A stretch of 64,000 nt of DNA from Streptomyces sp. V3I8 (GCF_030817535.1 NZ_JAUSZL010000002.1:5456001-5520000); one strand, 5' to 3'. Positions 43,666 through 53,825 are shown, counted from the stretch's first letter. Made by a program: numbers and translations. Notes: a model not told the origin generated them from the letters alone.

Positions 43666-43923
43666 CTAGCCGTAGACGATGCGGCGCACCTGGCGGAGCG
43701 TGAGCTCCGGCGGCGCGACCGCGCGGTATTGGAGATCCGCCGTGATCCGTTCGAAGATCGCCGAGTTGACCAGGCCCTGTGCCTGGAGCTCCCGGTGGCG
43801 GCGACGGACGTAGTCCTCCGTCGTCTCGTCGAAGTAGGCGAGCACGTCCTGGATCACCCGCAGTGCCTCGCCCCGGCTGAGGGGCGAGGAGCGCGTCAGG
43901 TGATCGACAAGTTCCTCGTGCAC
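43666..43923 (-). CDS. Small helical protein upstream of glmS
   Basis: 85 aa: EELVDHLTRSSPLSRGEALRVIQDVL, then a helical DYVRRRHRELQAQGLVNSAIFERI and a closing TLRQVRRIVYG. GTG start with CAGGA upstream. The gene is just 11 nt from glmS, so they are co-transcribed. No known function; the fold looks like a small DNA- or protein-binding helical bundle (inference). Confidence 0.7.
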   Translation of the reverse strand: MHEELVDHLTRSSPLSRGEALRVIQDVLAYFDETTEDYVRRRHRELQAQGLVNSAIFERITADLQYRAVAPPELTLRQVRRIVYG

Positions 43924-44071
43924 CCGACGATCCTGAGGTAAAGCGCGGGCAATCGCAAGAATCCTGCCCGATATCGGGCAAGCGTCTGTTGAAACTCTTA
44001 TGGGACCCTGTTGGCCGCCTGTTCACCCGCCGGCCCGGAACGGGATGGTTGCTGGGGGCACCTTTCAGGCC

Positions 44072-45667
44072 ATGGACATTCCACGTATGGGGATCCCGCC
44101 GCACCTCGCCGGGCGGATGAGCATGGCCGAGCAGCACGAGTACCTGCGCTCCAGGTTCTCCCGCCGCACGATGATCAGGGGCGGGGCCGTCACCGTGGGC
44201 GCCGTCGTGGGTGGCGCGTTCCTGCCGGGGGCGACCGCGCAGGCCGCCGCGCCGACCGCGTCGGCGGTACCGGCGCAGACCCGTGGCGCCGAGCGGATCG
44301 ACGGGGCCCTGGTCGCGCCGTTCGGCCGTCACCTCGCGTACGGCGCCGACCCGCGCACCGAGATGACCGTGTCCTGGCAGGTCCCGGTCGCGGTGCGCAG
44401 GCCGTACATCCGGATCGGTGCCCACCCCTGGGACCTCTCGCGGAAGATCGAGGCGGAGGTGCGCACGCTGTTCACCCCGGCCGGGGTGGGCGCGAGCGGC
44501 GACCACACCCAGTACTACCTGCACGCCGAACTCACCCACCTGCGGCCCGGCCGCACGTACTACTACGGCGTCGGGCACGAGGGCTTCGACCCGGCGGCGC
44601 CGCGCCTCGCCGGCACGATCGGCACCTTCACCACCGCGCCCGACCGGGCCGAGCCGTTCACCTTCACCGCCTTCGGCGACCAGGGCGTCAGCTACCACGG
44701 CCTCGCCAACGACAGCCTGATCCTGGCGCAGGGCCCGGCGTTCCACCTGCACGCCGGTGACATCGCGTACGCGGACCCGTCCGGCATGGGCAGGAAGGAG
44801 GACACCGGCTACGACTCGCGCACCTGGGACCAGTTCCTCGCCCAGACCGAGTCGGTCGCCAAGCAGGTGCCGTGGATGGTCAGTTACGGCAACCACGACA
44901 TGGAGGCCTGGTACTCCCCGAACGGCTACGGCGGCGAGGACGCGCGCTGGCGGCTGCCCGGGAACGGCCCCGACCGCAAGAACCTGCCCGGCGTCTACAC
45001 CTTCGTGCACGGCAACACGGCGGTCATCTCGCTCGACGCCAACGACATCTCCTTCGAGATCCCGGCCAACCTCGGCATCTCCGGGGGGACGCAGACCAGG
45101 TGGCTGGAGGCGCAGCTCAAGAAGTACCGGGCCGCGAAGGGGATCGACTTCGTCGTCGTCTTCTTCCACCACTGCGCGTACTGCACCTCGACCGCGCACG
45201 CCTCCGAGGGCGGGGTGCGGCAGGAGTGGGTGCCGCTGTTCGAGAAGTACACCGTCGACCTGGTGATCAACGGGCACAACCACGTGTACGAGCGCACCGA
45301 CGTCCTCAAGGGCGGCGAGGTCGCCAGGCAGCTGCCGATCGGCGGGACGGCGTACCCCGAGACCGACGGTGTCGTGTACGTGACCGCGGGGGCGGCGGGG
45401 CGGAGCCTGTACGCGTTCAGTGCGGACGAGTCGTACGAGGGTCAGGTGAAGGACGACGACGCGGTGTCGTCGTTCGTGTGCCTGGCGGACGGGGAGCGAC
45501 GGGCCGAGACGGTCGCGTGGTCCCGGGTGCGGTACCTGGACTACTCGTTCCTGCGGGTCGACGTGACGCCGGCGGCGAAGGGGCGTACCGCCACGTTGAC
45601 GGTGCGGGGAATCGCCGAGACAGGTGAGGAGGTCGACCGGTTCGTGGTGGCGCGTCGGGTTCGTTGA
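44072..45667 (+). CDS. Secreted purple acid phosphatase (Tat substrate)
   Basis: 531 aa. A Tat signal (RSRFSRRTMIRGG with a following hydrophobic stretch, ending near AQA) leads to an N-terminal fibronectin-like domain (about 75-195). The metallophosphatase has the five PAP blocks: FGDQG, GDIAYAD, SYGNHDME, VVFFHHC, INGHNHVYER. It cleaves phosphate esters outside the cell with a dinuclear metal site. ATG at 44072 has a modest site; upstream in-frame starts exist. Monocistronic. Confidence 0.88.
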   Translation: MDIPRMGIPPHLAGRMSMAEQHEYLRSRFSRRTMIRGGAVTVGAVVGGAFLPGATAQAAAPTASAVPAQTRGAERIDGALVAPFGRHLAYGADPRTEMTVSWQVPVAVRRPYIRIGAHPWDLSRKIEAEVRTLFTPAGVGASGDHTQYYLHAELTHLRPGRTYYYGVGHEGFDPAAPRLAGTIGTFTTAPDRAEPFTFTAFGDQGVSYHGLANDSLILAQGPAFHLHAGDIAYADPSGMGRKEDTGYDSRTWDQFLAQTESVAKQVPWMVSYGNHDMEAWYSPNGYGGEDARWRLPGNGPDRKNLPGVYTFVHGNTAVISLDANDISFEIPANLGISGGTQTRWLEAQLKKYRAAKGIDFVVVFFHHCAYCTSTAHASEGGVRQEWVPLFEKYTVDLVINGHNHVYERTDVLKGGEVARQLPIGGTAYPETDGVVYVTAGAAGRSLYAFSADESYEGQVKDDDAVSSFVCLADGERRAETVAWSRVRYLDYSFLRVDVTPAAKGRTATLTVRGIAETGEEVDRFVVARRVR

Positions 45668-45698
45668 CCTGGGTGGGGCGCTCCGGGGGCGCCCCGCG

Positions 45699-45870
45699 GG
45701 TTGGGCCGCTCGTCGGGTGCGGGTCGGTGGGGGCCGGTTGCGCAGTTCCCCGCGTCCCTGGACGGCGGGCTTCGCCACGCCGGTTGGGCCGCTCGTCGGG
45801 TGCGGGTGTGTGGGGGCTGGGCGCGCAGTTTCCCGCGCCCCTGCAGAGGCGGCTTCGCCGTGCCTCTGCG
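45699..45870. repeat. 83-bp diverged tandem duplication in a convergent gap
   Basis: Unit 1 (from 45699) and unit 2 (from 45782) share GGTTGGGCCGCTCGTCGGGT, the GCGCAGTTcCCCGCG core and a GGCTTCGCC-containing end. Each unit carries one copy of the dispersed intergenic repeat seen at 25594 and 53826. Unit 2 ends in a hairpin (GCAGAGGCGGCTTCGCCGTGCCTCTGC in two arms). Confidence 0.8.
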
Positions 45871-45874
45871 GGGG

Positions 45875-46732
45875 CTACAGCCGTTTCAGGATCGCCTGTT
45901 TGGCCTGGGTGAACTCCTCGTTCGTCAGGACGCCTGTGCTGTGCAGGTCGCCCAGTTCGCGCAGGCGGCGCAGCAGGGCGTCCTGGTCGGCCCCGGTGGG
46001 CGCGAGCCGCTTCGGCGGCGCGTCCGGCGCGGCCGAGGGGTGGGGGAGGCGGGCCTGGACCGCCGCTGCCACCAGGGCCGTCAGGGGGTCCTTCCTGAAG
46101 CCCCACAGTTCGATGGCGTGGGGGTCGTACTTCGGCGGGGCCTTCGTGGGGGCGCCCCGGACCGTGAAGCGGAGGTGGCCGTTCTCCAGGCCGACCGACG
46201 GCTGCCACTCCACGGACCGGATGTCGGCCAGGGCGAGCGTACGGGTGCCGGCGGCCGACTTGGCCTCCTCCGTCTTCCAGTTCCACTCCAGGCGGACCCG
46301 CTCCCCGTCGAAGCTCGCGGTGCCGTCGCCGGCCGAGACCGACAGGGGCACGGCCGGGCCCGGCAGCAGATAGCGGTCGACCGCGACGGCCGGCACCTCG
46401 TCCAGGAGCAGCGCGTTGCGTATCTCGTCCACGAAGTACTCCGCCACGCCGTAGCGGTCCGACTCCACCGTCAGCTGGTAGGGGTCGGCGAAGTCCACGA
46501 GCCGGCCCCCGGTCGCCTGGAGCAGCGGGTCCGCGCCGTCCCGCAGCCGCAGCCTGAGCCGGCCGGTCCTCTTGCCCTGCTCGAACGAGATGCCTGCCAA
46601 CGCGCCCAGCGGGACCGCCAGTTCACCGAGGGACTTACGCAGCAGACCCACGTTCCGGTCGCGGCCCGGCACCAGCCGCAGGACGTCGCCGTCGAAGGTC
46701 CACGTTCCGTCCCGCTGGATGATTTCCGCCAT
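45875..46732 (-). CDS. DUF4429 protein with C-terminal SHOCT motif
   Basis: 285 aa. Two DUF4429-type PH-like units: GTWTFDGDVLRLVPGRDRNVGLL with LGELAVPLGALAGISFE, and GTASFDGERVRLEW with LALADIRSVEWQPS. The end is a SHOCT motif (LLRRLRELGDLHSTGVLTNEEFTQAK). Cytosolic; function unknown, perhaps membrane-surface or oligomer targeting. ATG at 46732. Divergent from the hexosaminidase, whose DasR box lies only 32 bp from this start, so both might be affected. Confidence 0.85.
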   Translation of the reverse strand: MAEIIQRDGTWTFDGDVLRLVPGRDRNVGLLRKSLGELAVPLGALAGISFEQGKRTGRLRLRLRDGADPLLQATGGRLVDFADPYQLTVESDRYGVAEYFVDEIRNALLLDEVPAVAVDRYLLPGPAVPLSVSAGDGTASFDGERVRLEWNWKTEEAKSAAGTRTLALADIRSVEWQPSVGLENGHLRFTVRGAPTKAPPKYDPHAIELWGFRKDPLTALVAAAVQARLPHPSAAPDAPPKRLAPTGADQDALLRRLRELGDLHSTGVLTNEEFTQAKQAILKRL

Positions 46733-46763
46733 GGGGGTGATTGTTCCACCGCCTCTGCGGGAG

Positions 46764-46779
46764 AGTGGTCTATACCCAT
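46764..46779 (+). promoter_or_regulatory. Predicted DasR-responsive element upstream of hexosaminidase
   Basis: AGTGGTCTATACCCAT matches the dre consensus AGTGGTCTAGACCACT at 13 of 16 positions. It lies 16 bp before the hexosaminidase start codon and between divergent genes. Confidence 0.85.
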
Positions 46780-46794
46780 TCGAAGGGAGCGCAT

Positions 46795-48405
46795 GTGAGA
46801 CAGCACAGAACGCCCCGCCTGCTCGGTACGCTGCTGCTCGTGGCAGCCGCCGGAATCTCCGCCGTCGGCGCGGCACCGTCCGCGTCCGACCGCACCGTCC
46901 CCCCTCCCGTCACCCCGCTGGACCGGGTCGTCCCGGCCCCCGCCTCCGTCGACCCGGGCGGCCCCCCGTACCGGATCACGAGCGGTACGCGCATCCGCGT
47001 GGACCGGTCGAAGGAGGTCCGGGACGTCGGCGCGTACCTCGCCGGCGTGCTGCGGCCGTCGACCGGCTACCGGCTCCCCGTCACGGCCGACCCGGGCGGC
47101 GACGGCATCCGGCTCCGGATCACCCGCGAGGACGCCCGGCTGGGCGCCGAGGGCTACCGGCTGACGAGCGGGAAGGGTGCTGTCACGATCACCGCCCGCG
47201 AGCCCGCCGGACTCTTCCACGGCGTGCAGACCCTGCGGCAGCTGCTGCCCGCCGCCGTCGAGGAGGACTCGGAGCAGCCGGGACCCTGGCCGGTCGCCGG
47301 CGGCACCGTCACCGACACCCCCCGCTACGGCTGGCGCGGCGCGATGCTCGACGTCTCCCGGCACTTCTTCACCGTGGACCAGGTCAAGCGCTACATCGAC
47401 CAGCTCGCGCTCTACAAGATCAACACCCTGCACCTGCACCTCAGCGACGACCAGGGCTGGCGCATCGCCGTCGACTCCTGGCCGCGTCTCGCCCCGTACG
47501 GCGGATCCACGTCGGTCGGCGGCGGCCCCGGCGGCCACTACACGAAGGCCCAGTACAAGGACATCGTCCGGTACGCCGGCTCGCGCCACCTGGAGGTCGT
47601 GCCCGAGATCGACATGCCCGGGCACACCAATGCGGCGCTCGCCTCGTACCCGGAGCTGAACTGCGACGGCGTCGCCCCGCCGCTCTACACCGGCACCGAG
47701 GTCGGCTTCAGTTCGCTGTGCGTCGACAAGCCGGTGACGTACGACTTCGTGGACGACGTCATCCGTGAACTGGCCGCGATCACCCCGGGCCGGTACCTCC
47801 ACATCGGCGGCGACGAGGCGCACTCGACGAGCCACGAGGACTACGTGGCCTTCATGGAGAAGGTCCAGCCGGTCGTCGCGAAGTACGGCAAGACCGTGGT
47901 GGGCTGGCACCAGCTGACCGGGGCGGCCCCGGCGAAGGGCGCGGTGGCCCAGTACTGGGGCCTGGACGACACGAGCGCGGCCGAGAAGGAGCAGGTCGCG
48001 GCGGCGGCCAGGAACGGCACCGGGCTCGTCCTCTCGCCCGCCGACCGGGTGTACCTCGACATGAAGTACACCGCGGACACCCCCCTCGGCCAGGACTGGG
48101 CCGGTCTGGTGGAGGTGCGGCGCTCCTACGACTGGGACCCGGGCGCCTACCTGCCGGGCGCGCCGGCTTCGGCCGTACGGGGTGTCGAGGCACCGCTGTG
48201 GACGGAGACCCTCGCGACCTCGTCGGACATCGAGTACATGGCGTTCCCGCGGCTGCCCGGGGTCGCCGAGCTCGGCTGGTCGCCCGCCTCGACGCACGAC
48301 TGGGACGACTACAGGGTCCGGCTCGCGGCGCAGGCACCGCGCTGGGACGCGCTCGGCATGAACTACTACCGGTCGCCGCAGGTGCCCTGGCCGACCGGGA
48401 GATAG
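46795..48405 (+). CDS. Secreted GH20 beta-N-acetylhexosaminidase
   Basis: 536 aa. A signal peptide (1-27) precedes a GH20b domain (about 40-170) and the catalytic barrel. The catalytic Asp340-Glu341 pair lies in HIGGDEAHS; LDVSRHFF, LHLHLSDDQGWR, EIDMPGHTNAAL and DWDPG are typical. It removes GlcNAc from chito-oligosaccharides or wall fragments. GTG at 46795 is chosen because AGGGAG sits upstream; the upstream in-frame TTG would place the DasR box inside the coding region. Works downstream of the chitinase and LPMO. Confidence 0.92.
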   Translation: MRQHRTPRLLGTLLLVAAAGISAVGAAPSASDRTVPPPVTPLDRVVPAPASVDPGGPPYRITSGTRIRVDRSKEVRDVGAYLAGVLRPSTGYRLPVTADPGGDGIRLRITREDARLGAEGYRLTSGKGAVTITAREPAGLFHGVQTLRQLLPAAVEEDSEQPGPWPVAGGTVTDTPRYGWRGAMLDVSRHFFTVDQVKRYIDQLALYKINTLHLHLSDDQGWRIAVDSWPRLAPYGGSTSVGGGPGGHYTKAQYKDIVRYAGSRHLEVVPEIDMPGHTNAALASYPELNCDGVAPPLYTGTEVGFSSLCVDKPVTYDFVDDVIRELAAITPGRYLHIGGDEAHSTSHEDYVAFMEKVQPVVAKYGKTVVGWHQLTGAAPAKGAVAQYWGLDDTSAAEKEQVAAAARNGTGLVLSPADRVYLDMKYTADTPLGQDWAGLVEVRRSYDWDPGAYLPGAPASAVRGVEAPLWTETLATSSDIEYMAFPRLPGVAELGWSPASTHDWDDYRVRLAAQAPRWDALGMNYYRSPQVPWPTGR

Positions 48406-48418
48406 CCGCCGGTACGAC

Positions 48419-48457
48419 GGCGGGCGCCCCCTGGGACCGTACGCGGGGGCGCCCGCC
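48419..48457. terminator. Terminator between hexosaminidase and desD
   Basis: A perfect 13-bp stem (48419-48431 with 48445-48457) in the 77-bp convergent gap; it can serve both genes. Confidence 0.8.
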
Positions 48458-48482
48458 TGCTGGTGGGGGCTGTGAGACGTGG

Positions 48483-50261
48483 CTACAGCCCGGCGACGGG
48501 GTTCCTCAGGGTGCCGACGAGCTGGAGGGCACCGGCCGGGTCGGAGAGGTCCACCATCTGCTCGTTGTCGCGCAGCTGGAGCCGGTTGAGGCAGGACAGC
48601 GCGAACTCGGGCGCGAACAGGTCGTACTGCGCGAACTTGTCCGCGAGTTCGGGCGCGGCCTTCTGGTAGTCGCGTACGCAGTCGGCGACGGTCCGCCAGA
48701 AGTCGTCCTCCCCGAGGACGCCCTCGTCGGCCAGGTTCGCCGCCAGGAAGCGGAAGAAGCAGTCGAAGACGTCCGTGAAGAGCGACAGGAGTTTCTTGTC
48801 CTCGGGGACGTCCACGCGCAGCCGCTCGACCGCCGGCGGGAGCACCGCGTCCGGGTCCATGACGGCGATCTCCTCGGCGATGTCCTTGTAGACCGCCCGC
48901 TGGACCACCCCGTCCTCGAGGACGAGGATGACGTTCTCGCCGTGCGGCATGAACACCAGGTCGTACGCGTAGAAGCTGTGCAGCAGCGGGGTGAAGTAGG
49001 CCCGCAGGTAGCGGCGCAGCCACTCCACCGGGGTGAGGCCCGAGCGCTCGATCAGCGCGGCCGCGACCGAGGAGCCCGCGTGGTCGACGTGGACGAGCGA
49101 GGCCATGGTGGCCAGGGTCTCGCCGTCCCGCAGCGCGGGGACCGGACTCTCGCGCCACAGGGCGGCGAGCATCTTGCGGTAGGGGGAGTAGCGGTCGGTG
49201 GCGGCCTCGTACTCCAGGTGCCGGTAGCCGACGGCCGCGCGCTCGCGGATGATCGACAGGCCGGTCGAGCGCAGCAGCGGGTCGTTGTCGATGAGCTGGG
49301 CGAGCCAGTCGTTGATGGCCGGGGTCGCCTCCATGTAGGCGGCGGACAGGCCGCGCATGAAGCCCATGTTGACGACCGACAGGGCGGTCTTCACGTAGTG
49401 CTTCCCGGGCGCGCTCGTGTTGAAGAACGTCCGGATCGACTGCTGGGCCAGGTACTCGTCGTCGCCCTCGCCCAGGCACACCAGGTGCCGGCGGGCCACC
49501 TCGGCGGCGAAGGTCACCGTGAGCTTGTTCCACCACTGCCAGGGGTGGACCGGGATGAAGAGGTAGTCGGCCGGGTCGAGGTCCTGGTCGCGCAGGACGC
49601 CGTGGAAGCGGTCCACGGTCTCCTGGCCCAGCTCGCCGCGCAGGAACGACTCGTACTCGATGCCGGCGCCCGCCGTGAACGCGGCCCGCGAGCGGTGCGC
49701 GGCCAGCCAGACGAGCCGTACCGGGCTCGCGGTCTCGGGCGCGTACGAGAGGTACTCGTGGACGCCGAAGCCGAGCCTGCCGTTGTTGGCGACGAAGCAG
49801 GGGTGGCCCTCGGTCATCCCCGTCTCGATCTCCTGGAAGCCGCTCCCCGCGAGCTCGGCGGAGGTGACCTGGGGTTTGGTGAGCTTGTAGCAGGTGCCGG
49901 AGAGGGTGGAGGAGATCTCCTCCAGGTAGACCGGCAGCACCTTGTCGCTCAGCCCGAGCGACTTCCTGAACTCGATGAAGAAGTCCAGCGCGGCGAGCGG
50001 GAGTTCGGCGCCGTCACGGCTGCGGGTGATCGACCCGGCGTCGACCTGCCAGTGGTCGAGGGCGCGGCGGACGGCGGTGAACCGGTAGTGGGTCAGGCCG
50101 TCGTCGCTGCGGACGGCGTACGCGCCCTCGTCGCCTTCGACGGTCTCGGGCGTGATCAGCCGCTCGTGGGCGAACTCGGCGAGTGCCTTGCGGATGAGCA
50201 GGCGGTTGGCCCGGGCCCAGCGGTCGGGGGACAGATGTGCCACGGCGTCGGACAGGGTCAC
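48483..50261 (-). CDS. desD: Desferrioxamine synthetase (NIS siderophore synthetase)
   Basis: 592 aa. IucA/IucC fold with ATP-binding features: SGTCYKLTKPQVTSAEL, GHPCFVANNGRLGFG, the HPWQWWNK block and KTALSVVNMGFMRGLS, plus a FhuF-like end. It condenses and macrocyclises N-hydroxy-N-succinyl-cadaverine units with ATP to desferrioxamine E/B. GTG at 50261 overlaps the desC stop (GTGA). Last gene of desABCD. Confidence 0.95.
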   Translation of the reverse strand: MTLSDAVAHLSPDRWARANRLLIRKALAEFAHERLITPETVEGDEGAYAVRSDDGLTHYRFTAVRRALDHWQVDAGSITRSRDGAELPLAALDFFIEFRKSLGLSDKVLPVYLEEISSTLSGTCYKLTKPQVTSAELAGSGFQEIETGMTEGHPCFVANNGRLGFGVHEYLSYAPETASPVRLVWLAAHRSRAAFTAGAGIEYESFLRGELGQETVDRFHGVLRDQDLDPADYLFIPVHPWQWWNKLTVTFAAEVARRHLVCLGEGDDEYLAQQSIRTFFNTSAPGKHYVKTALSVVNMGFMRGLSAAYMEATPAINDWLAQLIDNDPLLRSTGLSIIRERAAVGYRHLEYEAATDRYSPYRKMLAALWRESPVPALRDGETLATMASLVHVDHAGSSVAAALIERSGLTPVEWLRRYLRAYFTPLLHSFYAYDLVFMPHGENVILVLEDGVVQRAVYKDIAEEIAVMDPDAVLPPAVERLRVDVPEDKKLLSLFTDVFDCFFRFLAANLADEGVLGEDDFWRTVADCVRDYQKAAPELADKFAQYDLFAPEFALSCLNRLQLRDNEQMVDLSDPAGALQLVGTLRNPVAGL

Positions 50262-50833
50262 AGGGAAACTCCTCGGCCGGCCGCATCGCGCCGGTTCATG
50301 AACTGGTCGCGGGTGCAGAAGGACAGCAGCGCGCGCTTCTCCGGCTTCTGGATCTCGTGCTCGGGGACGAAGCCGACGGCCTCGTTCAGCGCGTGCACCG
50401 CCTCGTTGGTGACGTCCGGTTCGACGACGACCCGGCGGGTGCGGGGGTCGGCGAACAGCTCGTCCATCACGGCGGTGATGACGGCCCGGGTGAAGCCGTG
50501 CACGGGCCGGTCGGTGGGGGCGACCAGGAAGTGCATGCCGACGTCGCCCGGCTCGGGCTCGTACAGCCCCACCAGCTCGATGTACCGGGGGTCGTACTTC
50601 TCCATCAGGAACGCGGGCCGCCCGTCGTGGAACCCGAGGTACGCGTGGTGGTGCTCACTGGCCGCGACGGCCATGTACTCGCGCTCCACGTCCTGCAGTT
50701 TCGCGCCCTGCATCATCCAGTACGCCGCCTTGGGATGGGTCACCCAGGAGTGCAGCAGCCCGGCGTCCCTGAGGGGGTCGAGGGGGCGCATGCTCAGCGT
50801 GCCGACGGCGTCGGCGGTCCCGGCGGCGCTCAT
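50258..50833 (-). CDS. desC: N-hydroxycadaverine acyltransferase
   Basis: 191 aa GNAT of the RhbD/IucB type: [47 protein letters not shown] and [23 protein letters not shown]. It transfers succinyl or acetyl groups to N-hydroxycadaverine. ATG overlaps the desB stop (ATGA). Confidence 0.95.
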   Translation of the reverse strand: MSAAGTADAVGTLSMRPLDPLRDAGLLHSWVTHPKAAYWMMQGAKLQDVEREYMAVAASEHHHAYLGFHDGRPAFLMEKYDPRYIELVGLYEPEPGDVGMHFLVAPTDRPVHGFTRAVITAVMDELFADPRTRRVVVEPDVTNEAVHALNEAVGFVPEHEIQKPEKRALLSFCTRDQFMNRRDAAGRGVSL

Positions 50834-52137
50834 ACGCCGAACTCCTGGAACGCGATGGACTTCTCCACCGGGTAGTACTCGGTGCCGAGCAGCTCCCGGA
50901 TGATGCAGGTGTTGCGGTACGGGCCCATGCCGAGGTCCGGCGACGTGATCGAGTGGGTGTGGACGCCGGCGTTCTGCAGGAAGATCCCGCGACCGGTGGT
51001 GTCGATCGCGTAGTTGCGGGCCACGTCGTGGTTGCCCTGCCCGTCGTAGCGGATCCGGTCGCGCACGGGCGCCAGGAACGCGGGCTCCACGTACCGGTAG
51101 CCGGTGGCGAGGATCAGGCCCTCGGACTGCAGCTCGTAGTCCCTGCCCTGCTCCTCCTGGCGCAGGCCCAGGGTGTACGTGCCGTTCTCGTACGCCGCCG
51201 TGCGCAGCGCCGAGTTGGTGAGCAGCCGGGTGGGGACGGGGCCGCCGAGGTTCTTCTGGTAGAGCAGGTCGAAGATCGCGTCGATCAGCTCGCCGTCGAT
51301 GCCCTTGAACAGGCCCTTCTGCTCCGTCTGGAGGCGGTAGCGGGTCCGCTCGGGCAGCGCGTGGAAGTAGTCGATGTACTCGGGGGAGGTCATCTCCAGC
51401 GTCAGCTTGGTGTACTCCAGCGGGAAGAACCGCGGGGAGCGCGTGACCCAGTTCAGCCGGTAGCCGTGGACGTCGATCTCGCTCAGCAGGTCGTGGTAGA
51501 TCTCGGCGGCGGACTGCCCGCTGCCGACCAGCGTGATCGACTTCTTGGCCTGCAGTTCCCGCTTGTGCTGCCGGTAGCGGGAGTTGTGGAGGAAGTCCCC
51601 GCCGAGCTCCGCGCACGCCTCGGGCACGTACGGGGGCGTGCCGGTGCCGAGGACCAGGTGCCGGGCGCGGTAGCGCTCACCGGCAGTCGTCCGGACGACG
51701 TACACCTCGCTCCCCTCCTCGTACGTCACCTCCGCGACCGTCGTGCCGAAGCGGATGCAGGTCAGTTTCGAGGCGGCCCAGCGGCAGTAGTCGTCGTACT
51801 CGACGCGCAGCGGGTAGAAGTTCTCGCGTATGTAGAACGAGTACAGCCGGCCCGATTCCTTCAGGTAGTTGAGGAAGGAGTACGGGGACGTCGGGTCGGC
51901 CAGGGTGACCAGGTCCGACATGAACGGCGTCTGGAGGTGCGCGCCCTCCAGGAACATCCCGGAGTGCCACTCGAAGTCCGGCTTGGACTCCAGGAACACG
52001 CCGTCGAGTTCGTCGATCGGCTCGGTGAGGCAGGCGAGGCCGAGGTTGAAGGGGCCCAGCCCGATGCCGATGAAGTCGTGGGTGTGCACGGTGGACCCGG
52101 CGGACTGCGCGGTCGCGGGTTCAGGAAGCGCGGACAA
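50830..52137 (-). CDS. desB: Cadaverine N-monooxygenase
   Basis: 435 aa. FAD site [15 protein letters not shown], lysine/ornithine N-oxygenase pattern with [16 protein letters not shown] (NADPH site) and [14 protein letters not shown]. It hydroxylates cadaverine. The start is probably TTG at 52137, which overlaps desA by 17 bp and has GGGAGAG upstream; GTG at 52089 is an alternative start right before the FAD domain. Confidence 0.94.
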   Translation of the reverse strand: MSALPEPATAQSAGSTVHTHDFIGIGLGPFNLGLACLTEPIDELDGVFLESKPDFEWHSGMFLEGAHLQTPFMSDLVTLADPTSPYSFLNYLKESGRLYSFYIRENFYPLRVEYDDYCRWAASKLTCIRFGTTVAEVTYEEGSEVYVVRTTAGERYRARHLVLGTGTPPYVPEACAELGGDFLHNSRYRQHKRELQAKKSITLVGSGQSAAEIYHDLLSEIDVHGYRLNWVTRSPRFFPLEYTKLTLEMTSPEYIDYFHALPERTRYRLQTEQKGLFKGIDGELIDAIFDLLYQKNLGGPVPTRLLTNSALRTAAYENGTYTLGLRQEEQGRDYELQSEGLILATGYRYVEPAFLAPVRDRIRYDGQGNHDVARNYAIDTTGRGIFLQNAGVHTHSITSPDLGMGPYRNTCIIRELLGTEYYPVEKSIAFQEFGV

Positions 52138-53563
52138 GGGACTCTCCCAGGTACTGCTCGGCGTGGCCGGCGATCAGGTCGAGCACGGCGGAGATGTCGT
52201 CCGTCGTGGTCTCGGGGTTGAGCAGGGTGAACTTCAGGAAGTGGCGGCCGCCGACCTTCGTACCCGCGACCACCGCGTCGCCGGAGGCGAACAGGGCCTT
52301 GCGGGCGTACAGGTTGGCGCGGTCGATCTCGGCCGGGTCGGTGACGGCGGCGGGGATGTAGCGGAAGACGAGGGTGGACAGGGAGGGGGCGACCACGACG
52401 TCGTAGCGCGGGTCGGCGGCCAGCATCCGCCAGCCCTCCTCCGCCAGGTCACAGACCTCGTCGAAGAGCTCGCCGATGCCGTCGGCGCCCATCACCCGCA
52501 GGGTCATCCACAGTTTGAGGGCGTCGAACCGGCGGGTGGTCTGCAGGGACTTGTCGACCTGGTTGGGGATGCGCTCCTGCACCATGCGGCGCGGGTTGAG
52601 GTACTCCGCGTGGTAGGTGGCGTGCCGCAGGGTGGCCGCGTCGCGGACCAGGACGGCGGAGGAACTCACCGGCTGGAAGAAGGACTTGTGGTAGTCCACG
52701 GTCACCGAGTCGGCGTGCTCGATGCCGTCGATGCGGTGCCGGTTCTTCAGCGAGGTGAGCAGTCCGCAGCCGTACGCCGCGTCCACGTGCAGCCAGGCGC
52801 CGAACTGCTCGCACAGCTCGGCGATCTCGGGCAGCGGGTCGATGGAGCCGAAGTCGGTGGTGCCGGCCGTGGCGACGACGGCCATCGGGACCAGGCCCTC
52901 GCGCGCGCAGCGCTCCAGCTCGTGGGCGAGCGCGACCGTCCGCATGCGCTTGTCGTTGCCGGTGGGGACGGTGACCACGGCGTCGGGGCCGAGTCCGAGG
53001 AGTTTCGCCGACTTCCCTACGCTGAAGTGGCTCGCCTCGGAGGCGAAGATCCGCAGGTCGGCGTACGAGTCGCTCTTAGCCTCTTCACGGGCGAGCAGCA
53101 GCGCCTGGAGGTTGGACTGCGAGCCGCCGGAGGTGAACACGCCGTCGGCGGCGGGGCCGAAGCCGATGCGCTCGTTGGTCCAGTCGATGAGCTTGCGCTC
53201 GATGAGGGTGCCGCCGGCCGACTGGTCCCAGGTGTCGAGGGAGGAGTTGACGGCGGAGAGCACCGCCTCGCCGACCACGGCCGGGATGACCACGGGGCAG
53301 TTGAGGTGGGCGAGGTAGCGGGGGTGGTGGAAGTAGACCGCGTCCCGGAGGTAGACGTCCTCCAGTTCGTCGAGCACGGCCGTGGTGTCGTGCAGCGGCT
53401 TGTCGAGGTCGATGCGGTCGATGCGGGGGGCGAGGGCGTCGACCGTGACGCCGGTGAACGGCCGTTCCGTGGTGGCGAGTTTGGCCGCCACCCGCTCTAT
53501 TCCTTCGGTCACGGAGCGGCGGTACCGCTCCGCGGTCGTGTCGTTGAGCAGGTGCGAGCGCAT
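52121..53563 (-). CDS. desA: PLP-dependent lysine decarboxylase
   Basis: 480 aa of the group II (DDC-like) decarboxylase family. Substrate and PLP motifs: [28 protein letters not shown], and the PLP lysine in [10 protein letters not shown]. It makes cadaverine from lysine as the first step of desferrioxamine synthesis. ATG at 53563 follows GGAGGAC. A perfect iron box lies 69 bp upstream and heads the desABCD operon. Confidence 0.95.
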   Translation of the reverse strand: MRSHLLNDTTAERYRRSVTEGIERVAAKLATTERPFTGVTVDALAPRIDRIDLDKPLHDTTAVLDELEDVYLRDAVYFHHPRYLAHLNCPVVIPAVVGEAVLSAVNSSLDTWDQSAGGTLIERKLIDWTNERIGFGPAADGVFTSGGSQSNLQALLLAREEAKSDSYADLRIFASEASHFSVGKSAKLLGLGPDAVVTVPTGNDKRMRTVALAHELERCAREGLVPMAVVATAGTTDFGSIDPLPEIAELCEQFGAWLHVDAAYGCGLLTSLKNRHRIDGIEHADSVTVDYHKSFFQPVSSSAVLVRDAATLRHATYHAEYLNPRRMVQERIPNQVDKSLQTTRRFDALKLWMTLRVMGADGIGELFDEVCDLAEEGWRMLAADPRYDVVVAPSLSTLVFRYIPAAVTDPAEIDRANLYARKALFASGDAVVAGTKVGGRHFLKFTLLNPETTTDDISAVLDLIAGHAEQYLGESLVRAS

Positions 53564-53631
53564 GGGGGAGTCCTCCGGGGGGCAGGAGTGGGGACGGGCG
53601 CAGGGAAGGGGCATGGGGGGCGGCGCCGAAC

Positions 53632-53650
53632 TTAGGTTAGCCTAACCTAA
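53632..53650. promoter_or_regulatory. Iron box upstream of desA
   Basis: TTAGGTTAGCCTAACCTAA matches the 19-bp DmdR1/IdeR iron-box consensus nearly exactly and sits in a 25-bp perfect palindrome (53629-53653). It should repress desABCD in iron-replete cells. Confidence 0.95.
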
Positions 53651-53825
53651 GTTTCTGTGAGTCTCCGCCCCGCCTGCCACCGCTGTGACACATGCCTCTC
53701 CCGCGTCGCGCGGAGTGCCGCCGGACCCCCATGAGCTGGGCTTATGAGGTGGGGCCCATGAATGCGCCCCGCCTCCACGGCTGTGGGGGCGGGGCGTGGT
53801 GGTGCTCTGCCTGCGGGCCGGCGGG

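Noticed and set aside
43655..45778. N-terminal extension of the GlmS frame
   Set aside because: GlmS must begin at MCGIVGYIG so that Cys is N-terminal; the extension overlaps another gene and the opposite-strand phosphatase.
46471..49536. A 1021-codon minus-strand open frame
   Set aside because: It is antisense to the hexosaminidase gene and out of frame with DUF4429 and desD.
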